Position numbers and translations under genes: made by a program | The notes under the pieces: model-generated | Told to the model about the DNA's origin: nothing | The model's input: only the letters and a program-made list of their open reading frames with translations | Databases searched by the model: none | Shown: positions 51,000 to 59,386 of the stretch, one piece after another | How positions within the stretch are numbered: the stretch's first letter is position 1 | Layout of the letters: the number at the start of each line of letters is the position of its first letter | Source: an uncultured Eudoraea sp. | GTDB lineage: Bacteria > Bacteroidota > Bacteroidia > Flavobacteriales > Flavobacteriaceae | Assembly (NCBI RefSeq): GCF_947258925.1 | Contig: NZ_CAMYKG010000003.1 | Location: 45,070-109,069 of the forward strand | DNA length: 64,000 bases | Direction: 5' to 3'

Positions 51000-53456
51000 A
51001 TGGAAATATTTATAAATGTAGTACTGCCTATTCCCCTGCAAAAACACTTCACTTACAGCGTAAGTGAAATTGAGGCTGCGCGTTTAAATATTGGGATGAG
51101 GGTGGCGGTGCCATTTGGTAAATCTAAGTTATTTACCGCCCTGGTGGTTAAAATTCATAATGACCCGCCTGAAGTATATGAGGCTAAACCCATACATGAC
51201 ATCCTGGATGAACATCCAATAGTAACCACAATTCAATTAAAACATTGGCAGTGGATAGCTGATTATTACATGTGTACATTAGGAGAGGTATTTAGAAGTG
51301 CCATTCCGAGTGCACTTTTACTGGAGAGCGAAAGCCTTATTCTTCTCAATAAAGATGTTGTAATTGATGAAGATGACTTAAGGGATGATGAATTCCTGAT
51401 CTATGAGGCCCTCAAACAACAGAATATTCTTCGTGTGGATGATATAATGGAAATAGTTGAAAGGAAGAACATTTTACCAATTCTTAATGGTCTTATCAAA
51501 ACAGGGGCTATATCAATAAAGGAAGAAATTCACGAACGATACAAGCCAAAAATGGTTCGTTATGTTCGAATGGGGGATAAATACAATTCGGAAAAAGAAT
51601 TGCAGGAACTATTAAATTCACTAACCCGGGCTCCAAAACAAAGTCAGGTCGTATTATCCTTATTTCATCTTCAGGCCACCCAAAAGAAACCAATAAAGCT
51701 TAGTGAATTGGAAATTGATAGCAGGACGAGTCGCGCTGTAATTCGTGCCCTGATAAAGAAAGAAGTTCTTGAAGAGTATTTCATCCAAAAAGATCGTGTT
51801 GAGTTCAAAAGCACAAAAGAACTTGTGCCCCCAAAAACTTTGAATGAATATCAGGTAAAAGCATTGAATGACATTAAAGGCTATTTTCAAAATGATAGCG
51901 TTACACTGCTTAAAGGGGTAACCTCTTCCGGTAAGACCGAAGTATATGTAAAACTGATTGCCAATTGTCTTTCCGAGAATAAACAGGCGTTATATCTGGT
52001 TCCGGAAATTGCCATTACCACACAACTTATTTCAAGGTTGCAGGAATATTTTGGTTCTGCTATTTCTGTTTTTCATTCCAAATACAATATGCAGGAAAAA
52101 GTAGAGGTTTGGAGGAATGTTTTAGAGGATAAACCCAAGGCACAATTAATAATTGGTGCACGTTCTGCTCTGTTTTTACCTTTTGCAAGTTTGGGACTTA
52201 TAATTATAGACGAGGAACACGAAACATCATTTAAACAGTACGATCCCGCTCCGAGGTACCATGCAAGGGATGCGGCTATTGTTCTTGGGAGTTTCTTTAA
52301 AAGCAACATGCTTTTGGGATCGGCAACGCCAAGTATAGAAAGTTATCACAATGCCAAAACAGGGAAGTACGGATACACACAAATCGAAAGAAGGTTTGGA
52401 AATGTATTAATGCCCGATATGGAATTGGTTGATATCAAGGAGCAACATAGGAAAAAGCGAATGAATGGGCATTTTTCTGAACGCCTGATAGAGGAGATCA
52501 CCGAAACCCTTGATCAGGGAGAACAGGTCATCTTGTTTCAGAACCGCAGGGGATATGCCCCCATTTTAGAGTGCACTACCTGCGGCCACACTCCGCAATG
52601 TCCCAATTGTGACGTTAGTTTAACATATCATATGCATAGAAAACAACTTAGGTGCCATTATTGCGGACATCATATGGCTTTACCTGATAGTTGTCTGGCT
52701 TGTGGGAGCACTACCCTGGACACCAAGGGTTTTGGCACGGAACAGGTAGAGCAGGAACTAAATACAATTTTTCCTTCTGCAAGGGTGGGCCGAATGGATC
52801 TGGACTCTACAAGGGGGAAACACGCCTATGCGAAAATTATTCATGCCTTCGAAAACCAGGAAATGGACATCCTTGTCGGAACCCAGATGCTTACCAAGGG
52901 TCTTGATTTTCGAAATGTAAACCTGGTGGGTATTATGAATGCAGATGCACTTTTAAATTTTCCCGATTTCAGAGCTCATGAGCGAACGTATCAATTGCTA
53001 ACACAGGTAGCCGGCCGGGCCGGGCGCACCAAAAAAAGAGGTAAAGTAATCATTCAAACTTACAATCCTTATCATCAGATCCTTAAGCAGGTAACTACCG
53101 GAGATTATGAAGGAATGTTTCGGGAACAATTATATGAAAGGGAGCAGTATAAATATCCTCCGGTCAACCGGATCATAAGATTAACTTTTAAGCACAAAGA
53201 GTTCAATAAATTAAATGAAGCTTCGGCCTGGTTTGCCAAAGCCCTCCGTAATAGGAATGAAATTATAGTTTTAGGGCCGGAGTTCCCTCCGGTTGCCCGA
53301 ATTCGCAATCAGTATTTAAAACATGTTCTGATAAAGATACCTCAGGGCGTATCTCTTAAGATCACAAAAAAAAACATCAAAAGAATACATAATTCCTTTG
53401 ATGCTATTTCTCAGTTTAAAGCGGTTCGGATAATCTACAATGTAGACCATATGTAA
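51000..53456 (+). CDS. priA: Primosomal protein N' (replication restart helicase PriA)
   Basis: An 818-residue superfamily 2 helicase that reloads the replisome at stalled forks. It has the N-terminal 3'-end DNA-binding domain (MEIFINVVLPIPLQKHFTY), Walker A GVTSSGKTEVY, DEEH in IIIDEEHE, GSATPSIES, the eight-cysteine zinc region (CTTCGHTPQCPNC, CHYCG, CLACG) and the second RecA half with TQMLTKGLDF and AGRAGRTKKRG. Length is normal for flavobacteria. It ends the nadC run and converges with the LytTR regulator. Confidence 0.96.
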   Translation: MEIFINVVLPIPLQKHFTYSVSEIEAARLNIGMRVAVPFGKSKLFTALVVKIHNDPPEVYEAKPIHDILDEHPIVTTIQLKHWQWIADYYMCTLGEVFRSAIPSALLLESESLILLNKDVVIDEDDLRDDEFLIYEALKQQNILRVDDIMEIVERKNILPILNGLIKTGAISIKEEIHERYKPKMVRYVRMGDKYNSEKELQELLNSLTRAPKQSQVVLSLFHLQATQKKPIKLSELEIDSRTSRAVIRALIKKEVLEEYFIQKDRVEFKSTKELVPPKTLNEYQVKALNDIKGYFQNDSVTLLKGVTSSGKTEVYVKLIANCLSENKQALYLVPEIAITTQLISRLQEYFGSAISVFHSKYNMQEKVEVWRNVLEDKPKAQLIIGARSALFLPFASLGLIIIDEEHETSFKQYDPAPRYHARDAAIVLGSFFKSNMLLGSATPSIESYHNAKTGKYGYTQIERRFGNVLMPDMELVDIKEQHRKKRMNGHFSERLIEEITETLDQGEQVILFQNRRGYAPILECTTCGHTPQCPNCDVSLTYHMHRKQLRCHYCGHHMALPDSCLACGSTTLDTKGFGTEQVEQELNTIFPSARVGRMDLDSTRGKHAYAKIIHAFENQEMDILVGTQMLTKGLDFRNVNLVGIMNADALLNFPDFRAHERTYQLLTQVAGRAGRTKKRGKVIIQTYNPYHQILKQVTTGDYEGMFREQLYEREQYKYPPVNRIIRLTFKHKEFNKLNEASAWFAKALRNRNEIIVLGPEFPPVARIRNQYLKHVLIKIPQGVSLKITKKNIKRIHNSFDAISQFKAVRIIYNVDHM

Positions 53457-53462
53457 CTAGAA

Positions 53463-53487
53463 CAATGCTTAGTGTAACTAAACATTG
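53463..53487. repeat. Inverted repeat at the priA / LytTR regulator junction
   Basis: CAATG-C-TTAGT, 3-base loop, ACTAA-A-CATTG: an 11-bp stem with one mismatch that covers the stop codon of the convergent regulator gene. No T run on either side, so a termination role is uncertain. Confidence 0.4.
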
Positions 53488-54170
53488 CTTAAAGCTTCCG
53501 CCAACTCTGTTTTTTTGTTTCTGCTCAACGGAATAGACCTCCCGCTTACCTCTACATTCTTACTATTGAATTTCTCAATTTTTTCAAGATTTACAATGTA
53601 AGACTTGTGAATTCGCAGGAATTTATCCTCCGGCAATTGTTTTTCGAATGCTTTCATTGTAGATAGAATAACAATGTTTGCTTCATCAGTAACTAATTTT
53701 ATATAGTCACCTAAAGCCTCTATCCACTTTATCTCATTCAGGATAACTTTTCTTTTCTTAAGATTACTTTTTACGAAGATATGCTCTTCATCTTCCGTTA
53801 CCTTATTCATCTGCTCATATTTCGCTACCGCTCTTTTCACAGAGGCATCAAAACGAGCCATGGTAATGGGTTTATGGAGATAGTCGGTAACATCGTAATC
53901 AAATGCTTTTAAAGCATAATCCGGCTTTCCGGTAATTAAGATAACTTGTGGTCTGTTTTCCAGGGACTCCAATAAGTCAAAACCACTAATGATAGGCATC
54001 TCAACATCAAGAAAAATTAGGTCAATTTCATTATTCTTGATGCCGTTTTTGGCTTCAATAGCATTACTGTAGTCGGCGACAAGTGCTAGATTGGGATGAT
54101 TGTTAACTAATTTTGCAACTGCCATACGTTGCATCGACGAATCATCAACAACAATACTTCTTAGTTTCAT
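53478..54170 (-). CDS. LytTR-family response regulator
   Basis: A 230-residue two-domain regulator. The receiver domain (MKLRSIVVDDSSMQRMAVAKLV, phospho-acceptor Asp55 in IFLDVEMP, Thr/Lys in LITGKPDYALKAFDYDVTDYLHKP) is followed by a LytTR DNA-binding domain (HIFVKSNLKKRKVILNEIKWIEALGDYIKL...LRIHKSYIVNLEKIEKF). I start it at ATG 54170; a TTG at 54233 adds 21 non-conserved residues before the receiver strand. No histidine kinase gene is adjacent, so its partner is elsewhere. Confidence 0.92.
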   Translation of the reverse strand: MKLRSIVVDDSSMQRMAVAKLVNNHPNLALVADYSNAIEAKNGIKNNEIDLIFLDVEMPIISGFDLLESLENRPQVILITGKPDYALKAFDYDVTDYLHKPITMARFDASVKRAVAKYEQMNKVTEDEEHIFVKSNLKKRKVILNEIKWIEALGDYIKLVTDEANIVILSTMKAFEKQLPEDKFLRIHKSYIVNLEKIEKFNSKNVEVSGRSIPLSRNKKTELAEALSNV

Positions 54171-54357
54171 AAATGGGTTGATTTGTGGGGTTAAATCATC
54201 GACAAAGTACCGAAAAAACAAGTTTAACTGCAATAAAAGTTGTAAACATTGTTAATAAATACGTGTAAATGGTAAATGATTATAGATTTTAGGTTTAAAT
54301 AGGTTAAGTCTGATTTTTATGATTCTTGATACCTATAACGAAGAATTTTTCAATTTC

Positions 54358-54388
54358 TTGTAATTAGAACTAAATATTATTACTTTTG
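54358..54388 (+). promoter_or_regulatory. Promoter of rpsF-rpsR-rplI
   Basis: TTG at 54358-54360, 20-base spacer, TACTTTTG at 54381-54388: full flavobacterial consensus, 25 bases before the rpsF ATG. Confidence 0.72.
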
Positions 54389-54412
54389 CGCTCCTAAAAA
54401 ATATATAACGAT

Positions 54413-54751
54413 ATGAATAATTATGAAACTGTTTTCATTTTAAATCCCGTTCTATCAGACACTCAGATAGAGGAAACAGTAAAGAAATTTGAGGATTTCT
54501 TGAAAAAAAACAAGGCCAAAATGGTCGCAAAAGAGAATTGGGGGCTAAAGAAGTTGGCCTATCCAATCCAGAACAAAAAAAGTGGTTTTTATCACTTATT
54601 TGAATTTACTGCTCCCGGTGAGGTAATTGCCCCTTATGAGCAGGAATTCAGAAGAGATGAACGTATTATGCGTTTCCTAACCGTAAAATTGGACAAACAT
54701 GCCATTGAATGGGCGGAAAAAAGAAGAACCAGACTAAAAGATAAAGCGTAA
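54413..54751 (+). CDS. rpsF: 30S ribosomal protein S6
   Basis: A 112-residue S6 protein: [21 protein letters not shown] at the start, [23 protein letters not shown] in the middle and [19 protein letters not shown] near the end. It binds 16S rRNA together with S18, encoded next (5-base gap). First gene of the conserved rpsF-rpsR-rplI operon. The single-stranded DNA-binding protein gene often found inside this operon in other phyla is absent, as is normal for this group. Confidence 0.97.
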   Translation: MNNYETVFILNPVLSDTQIEETVKKFEDFLKKNKAKMVAKENWGLKKLAYPIQNKKSGFYHLFEFTAPGEVIAPYEQEFRRDERIMRFLTVKLDKHAIEWAEKRRTRLKDKA

Positions 54752-54756
54752 GTAAT

Positions 54757-55053
54757 ATGGCATCAATAGAACAACAAGCAAAAGGTAAAAAGGACGGTGA
54801 AATCAGGTATTTGACCCCTCTTAACATTGAGACTAACAAGCAAAAAAAATATTGCAGATTTAAGAAATCCGGTATCAAATATATAGATTATAAAGATCCT
54901 GATTTTTTGATGAAATTAGTAAATGAACAAGGGAAACTTTTACCCAGAAGATTGACCGGAACTTCATTGAAGTATCAAAGAAAAGTGGCCCAGGCCGTTA
55001 AAAGAGCACGTCATTTGGCACTTATGCCATATGTTGGAGATTTATTAAAATAA
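54757..55053 (+). CDS. rpsR: 30S ribosomal protein S18
   Basis: A 98-residue S18 protein. The core [60 protein letters not shown] is fully conserved. The N-terminal extension of about 30 residues ([28 protein letters not shown]) is longer than in E. coli S18 (75 residues), as usual in Bacteroidota. It forms a heterodimer with S6 on the platform of the small subunit. Confidence 0.97.
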   Translation: MASIEQQAKGKKDGEIRYLTPLNIETNKQKKYCRFKKSGIKYIDYKDPDFLMKLVNEQGKLLPRRLTGTSLKYQRKVAQAVKRARHLALMPYVGDLLK

Positions 55054-55066
55054 AAAATAACGGAGT

Positions 55067-55519
55067 ATGGAACTTATTTTAAAAGAAGACGTCCAAAACC
55101 TAGGTTTTAAAGATGATTTAGTGAAAGTGAAGAATGGTTATGGTAGAAATTACCTTATACCTCAGGGCTTAGCCATGTTGGCAACACCTTCCGCGAAAAA
55201 AGTCTTGGCAGAAAACTTGAGGCAAAAAGCACATAAAGAAAAAGAAATTGTAGCAGCAGCAAACGAAACTGCTACAGCTTTGAAGGACTTACAGATAAAA
55301 ATTTCGGCAAAAGTAGGAGCGGCAGAGAAGTTATTTGGTTCAATAACCAGTATAGATGTTGCTGATGCCTTGGTGAAAGAAGGACACGAAATTGACAAAA
55401 AATATATCAGTATAAAGGGAGGAACAATTAAAAGAACCGGACCCTATGAAGCACAAATCAGGCTTCACAGAGATGTGGTTGTTGAATTTCCTTTCGAAGT
55501 TGTGTCTGAGAAGAAGTAG
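55067..55519 (+). CDS. rplI: 50S ribosomal protein L9
   Basis: A 150-residue L9 protein with the N-terminal globular domain (MELILKEDVQNLGFKDDLVKVKNGYGRNYLIPQGLAMLAT), a long connecting helix and the C-terminal domain (LFGSITSIDVADALVKEGHEIDKKYI). Last gene of the operon, followed by a strong terminator. Confidence 0.97.
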   Translation: MELILKEDVQNLGFKDDLVKVKNGYGRNYLIPQGLAMLATPSAKKVLAENLRQKAHKEKEIVAAANETATALKDLQIKISAKVGAAEKLFGSITSIDVADALVKEGHEIDKKYISIKGGTIKRTGPYEAQIRLHRDVVVEFPFEVVSEKK

Positions 55520-55540
55520 TCAAAATTAGTTGATAACTTA

Positions 55541-55571
55541 AAAGAGCTATAATTTTATAGCTCTTTTTTTT
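55541..55571 (+). terminator. Intrinsic terminator of rpsF-rpsR-rplI
   Basis: AAAGAGCTATAA pairs with TTATAGCTCTTT (very short loop) followed by a run of T. Confidence 0.9.
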
Positions 55572-55617
55572 ATGCTACTTTTAAAATTAGAATTTCAATC
55601 AACTAAACTCATTACCA

Positions 55618-58600
55618 ATGAAAATCAAAACACTATTAAGCATCCTGCTTCTCAGTATCGGGATCAGCTCTTTTGCTCAGGTTACAACCTCAAACATCAG
55701 AGGTTCTGTGGTAGATGACCAGGGAACTCCACTATTAGGTGCAAACGTCGTTGCAATACATACACCAACAGGTACCAAACACGGCACCGTGAGTAACGAA
55801 GATGGACGCTTTAACCTTGTAAACCTTCGGGTAGGGGGCCCTTATGAACTGACAATTTCTTACATAGGGTTTAAATCTCAAACCCAAAATGACGTTTATT
55901 TATCATTAGGTAAAACATTTAATGTAGACGTCAAATTGGTATCTGAAAGTCAGGCATTGGACGAAGTTACCGTAACTTCTGATAGAGGAGGTACATTCGG
56001 TAGTGATCGTACAGGCCAGGAGACCAGTATTGGAAATAGGGAATTAACAAGATTACCTACTATTTCCAGATCAGCCAGTGATTTTACCCGGCTAGATCCT
56101 ACCGCTTCAGCAGGAGCATCAGGCACATCTTTCGGAGGAAGGAATGACCAATACAATAACTTTTCCCTTGATGGTGCAATCTTTAATAATCCATTTGGAT
56201 TGGATGCCGCTACCCCAGGTGGACAAACCAGTGCCCAACCGATTTCATTAGATGCTATTGACCAGATACAGGTTACAACAGCGCCCTATGATGTTACACA
56301 ATCTGGTTTTACCGGTGCATCTGTTAATGCAGTTACGAAAAGTGGGACCAATGAATTCTATGGCACGGTATATGGATTCTTTCGAAATGATGATCTTACG
56401 GGAGGTAAGATTAAAGGCGATAAAGTCTTTAAAACAGGACTCGAACAAAAACAGTATGGCGTTAGTATTGGAGGCCCTATTATAAAAAATAAATTGTTCT
56501 TTTTTGCAAATTTTGAACGTGATGAGTTAACATCGCTCGGAACGGATGGCTTTGTACCCAATACTGGAACAGGAGAAATAAATGAAAGTAGGGTGTTGGA
56601 ATCGGACTTTCAATTGGTGGATAATCTGTTGCGCCAGGTGGTAGTTGGTCAGGATGGTCAGGGAAATGATATTTTCTATGACCCTGGTAGATATACCGGA
56701 TTTAATTTCGATCAGGAATCAACTAAGGGTATTTTTAAGCTGGATTGGAATATTAATGATAATAACCGTTTGGCCATTATATATAATTTTCTGGATGCTT
56801 CCAAAGGTAAACCGGCCAATAGGGATGCAATAGCATTCAGAGGTCCCAATACACAAACCCTGCAGTTTGAGAATGCGGGTTATGAAATAAATAATAAAAT
56901 TAACTCCATTCAATTGGAGCTCAATTCCAAATTGTCTGATGTGGTTACCAATAAACTGCAATTCGGGTATACCCATTTTGATGATTTCAGAAATCCCTTT
57001 TCCAGCCCGGCACCCAGTATTGTAATTTTGGACGATACAGGGAGTTCCAATTATATTATCGGCGGTCATGAACCTTTCTCTATCAACAATAGATTGGATC
57101 AGAAGGTGTTTCAAATCACCAATAATCTAAATTATTTTGCTGGAAATCATACCTTTACAATTGGTTTTTCTTTTGAAAAATTTGAATTTGATAACTCATT
57201 TAATTTGGGTGCTTATGGTGCCCAGGGTGTTTTCTTTCCAACAACAACGATAACAGATTTTCCGAATTTCGCGAGTTCTGGTGCATTACAACAATCATTT
57301 GATGATGCTATAGCTGCCGATAGGGCATTTAATGCTGCCGGCACAGGTAATCCGGGAGGATGGTCATTGGCAGAAACTAATGTAGGTCAGTTATCTTTTT
57401 ATCTGCAGGATCAATGGGATATCAAAGAGAATTTTAAGCTTACCTATGGAATACGTTTCGACAAGCCGTTATATTTTGACACAAAACAGAAAATCCAGGA
57501 GAACATCCAAAGGAAAGGCGGTGAAATGGGGACTTATATACCATCAATTCAATACTTTGATCCGGAAACCAATGAACCCATATTCCTTGATTCAGAACAG
57601 TTGCCAACGAACAAAATATTGCTTTCTCCAAGAGTAGGATTTAACTGGGATGTAAAAAGTGATAAAACATTGCAGATCAGAGGTGGGTCCGGATTATTCA
57701 CCGGGAGATTTCCTTTTGTTTGGCTGGGTAACCAGGTTCAGGGCGTAGACTTTTTCTTTTATCAATTGGTGGACCCTGATTTTAGATGGCCACAGGTTTG
57801 GAGAACTAATGTGGGCGTAGACAAACAGTTTAAGGATGGGCTAATACTTACTGCAGATGTATCATACACCAAGGATGTTCATGCAGCTCATGTACAAAAC
57901 TGGGGTCTTAGTGCTCCTTCATTGACATTAAATGGGGTTGATAATCGCGCAAGGTATTCCAACGATGACAAATCACAAATTTTTGGAGGTCCTACAAATG
58001 CCTATGTGTTTACAAACTCCGATAAAGGCAGAATATGGAATGCTTCTGTTAAGGCACAAAAAACATGGAGAAATGGGATCTACGCCATGGCGGCTTATAG
58101 TTTTTTAAATGCAAAGGAAGTAAACTCAATAGATGCCGAAATTACCGGAGATGCTTTTGCTGGCAATGCCGTAGTTGGGGATGCCAATAAAGATGTTCTT
58201 GCTTTTTCAAGATATGGTGATAATCACAGATTTATTGGGGTATTCTCCAAAGCATTTAATTTTGGGATGACAGTATCGGCTTTCTTTGAATATGCTAAAA
58301 GCGGACGTTTTAATTATATCTATGGCGGGGATATCAACAATGATGGATCGAGCATCAATGACTTGCTTTATATCCCAACCGCTTCTGAAATTGGACAAAT
58401 GGCTTTCAGCGGTCCCGGCCAAGCTGAGGCATTAGAAACATTTATCCAACAAGACAAGTACTTAAGTGGCCGAAGGGGTCAATATGCAGAACGTTATGGA
58501 GCCCTTGCACCCTGGAGAAGTACATTTGATTTAAAAGTTCTGCAGGACATTAAGATCAATGACAAAAACAAATTTCAAATAAGTGTGGATATTCTTAACG

Positions 58601-58794
58601 TTGGTAACCTGTTGAATTCGAATTGGGGGGTTGTTCAGGCACCTAATTTTGACCAGCTAATAGGGGTAAGTGTAGACGACACCAATACGCCAACCTATAC
58701 TTTTGATCCCAGTAGAAATGATACTTTTGGTCCTGTAACTTCAGAACTTTCAAGATGGAGGATGCAGATCGGACTACGTTACTTATTTAACTAG
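55618..58794 (+). CDS. TonB-dependent receptor, Oar-like, with N-terminal CarboxypepD_reg domain
   Basis: A 1058-residue outer membrane protein. Signal peptide (MKIKTLLSILLLSIGISSFAQ), carboxypeptidase-regulatory domain (about 25-110: IRGSVVDDQGTPLLGANVVAIHTPTGTKHGTVSNEDGRFNL), TonB-box-like ALDEVTVTSDR, plug (about 125-245, with SLDGAIFNNPFGLD and SVNAVTKSGTNEFYGTVYGFFRND) and a long barrel ending SRWRMQIGLRYLF with terminal Phe-Asn. The TKSGTN-x-F-x-G stretch is typical of the Oar family. No SusD partner follows, so it is not a classical SusC. Ligand unknown. Terminated by the hairpin at 58815-58846. Confidence 0.93.
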   Translation: MKIKTLLSILLLSIGISSFAQVTTSNIRGSVVDDQGTPLLGANVVAIHTPTGTKHGTVSNEDGRFNLVNLRVGGPYELTISYIGFKSQTQNDVYLSLGKTFNVDVKLVSESQALDEVTVTSDRGGTFGSDRTGQETSIGNRELTRLPTISRSASDFTRLDPTASAGASGTSFGGRNDQYNNFSLDGAIFNNPFGLDAATPGGQTSAQPISLDAIDQIQVTTAPYDVTQSGFTGASVNAVTKSGTNEFYGTVYGFFRNDDLTGGKIKGDKVFKTGLEQKQYGVSIGGPIIKNKLFFFANFERDELTSLGTDGFVPNTGTGEINESRVLESDFQLVDNLLRQVVVGQDGQGNDIFYDPGRYTGFNFDQESTKGIFKLDWNINDNNRLAIIYNFLDASKGKPANRDAIAFRGPNTQTLQFENAGYEINNKINSIQLELNSKLSDVVTNKLQFGYTHFDDFRNPFSSPAPSIVILDDTGSSNYIIGGHEPFSINNRLDQKVFQITNNLNYFAGNHTFTIGFSFEKFEFDNSFNLGAYGAQGVFFPTTTITDFPNFASSGALQQSFDDAIAADRAFNAAGTGNPGGWSLAETNVGQLSFYLQDQWDIKENFKLTYGIRFDKPLYFDTKQKIQENIQRKGGEMGTYIPSIQYFDPETNEPIFLDSEQLPTNKILLSPRVGFNWDVKSDKTLQIRGGSGLFTGRFPFVWLGNQVQGVDFFFYQLVDPDFRWPQVWRTNVGVDKQFKDGLILTADVSYTKDVHAAHVQNWGLSAPSLTLNGVDNRARYSNDDKSQIFGGPTNAYVFTNSDKGRIWNASVKAQKTWRNGIYAMAAYSFLNAKEVNSIDAEITGDAFAGNAVVGDANKDVLAFSRYGDNHRFIGVFSKAFNFGMTVSAFFEYAKSGRFNYIYGGDINNDGSSINDLLYIPTASEIGQMAFSGPGQAEALETFIQQDKYLSGRRGQYAERYGALAPWRSTFDLKVLQDIKINDKNKFQISVDILNVGNLLNSNWGVVQAPNFDQLIGVSVDDTNTPTYTFDPSRNDTFGPVTSELSRWRMQIGLRYLFN

Positions 58795-58814
58795 TAAACA
58801 TTGAAATTAAATAG

Positions 58815-58846
58815 GGCTGCACAGTTTGTGTGGCCTTTTTATTTTT
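58815..58846 (+). terminator. Intrinsic terminator of the Oar-like receptor gene
   Basis: GGCTGCACA pairs with TGTGTGGCC (two G-T wobbles, 3-base loop) followed by TTTTTATTTTT. It lies immediately before the true start of the next gene. Confidence 0.85.
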
Positions 58847-58851
58847 GTAAA

Positions 58852-59322
58852 ATGAAATATATTCGGTTAACCAGGCAGCAATTGGAAGAAATGCACCAGG
58901 AGTTTATTAATTTTCTGGCAACTCAGTCCATTACCGCTCGGGAATGGGAATTACTTAAGAAGACACAACCTGAGGTCGCAGAAGAAGAATTAGATGTTTT
59001 CAGTGATCTTGTTTGGGAAGGAGTGCTGGGTAAGGTTACATATTTGGAGAATATTTCCGCACAGCATATGCATCTTTTTCATTTATCTGAGAAAGAAATG
59101 AAACTGATATCGGTAAAAGTATTAAACCCGGATATCGATTTAAATACCTCTGTTGGCTTCAACTGGTTTAAGAAGAACTGGCAATCAGATTTTGTTGAAT
59201 ACCTAAATGCCTCTAAAGCTTATACTGAAGATAAGAACCTGGATAAATTTAAGCTTATTCAGGAAGGTGCAGTTATTACAAAAGGAGAATTGTACCAATG
59301 GTTCGAAAAGATTATAGGATAA
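58852..59322 (+). CDS. DUF6495 family protein
   Basis: A 156-residue, mostly helical cytoplasmic protein starting MKYIRLTRQQLEEMHQEFINFLATQSI. The sequence ITAREWELLKKTQPEVAEEELDVFSDLVWEGVL is as I remember the DUF6495 family of Bacteroidota; function unknown. The frame stays open back to a TTG at 58801, but that extension is the transcription terminator of the preceding gene read as protein, so the ATG at 58852 is the start. Leader is then only a few bases unless a promoter lies inside the receptor gene. Confidence 0.82.
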   Translation: MKYIRLTRQQLEEMHQEFINFLATQSITAREWELLKKTQPEVAEEELDVFSDLVWEGVLGKVTYLENISAQHMHLFHLSEKEMKLISVKVLNPDIDLNTSVGFNWFKKNWQSDFVEYLNASKAYTEDKNLDKFKLIQEGAVITKGELYQWFEKIIG

Positions 59323-59360
59323 TATGTAGCAACCTTTTAAAACCCGTTTGAACAAACCAT

Positions 59361-59368
59361 TATATTTG
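59361..59368 (+). promoter_or_regulatory. -7 box of hisS promoter
   Basis: TATATTTG matches TAnnTTTG exactly, 18 bases before the hisS ATG. No TTG is placed at 17-23 bases upstream. Confidence 0.5.
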
Positions 59369-59386
59369 CAGCAGTTAGCTTAACAT

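Noticed and set aside
54171..54233. TTG start for the LytTR regulator
   Set aside because: The receiver domain strand begins exactly at ATG 54170; the extra 21 residues lack any receiver pattern.
55618..58794. SusC of a polysaccharide utilisation locus
   Set aside because: No SusD-like lipoprotein follows, the plug has Oar-type features, and the nearby genes are ribosomal and housekeeping.
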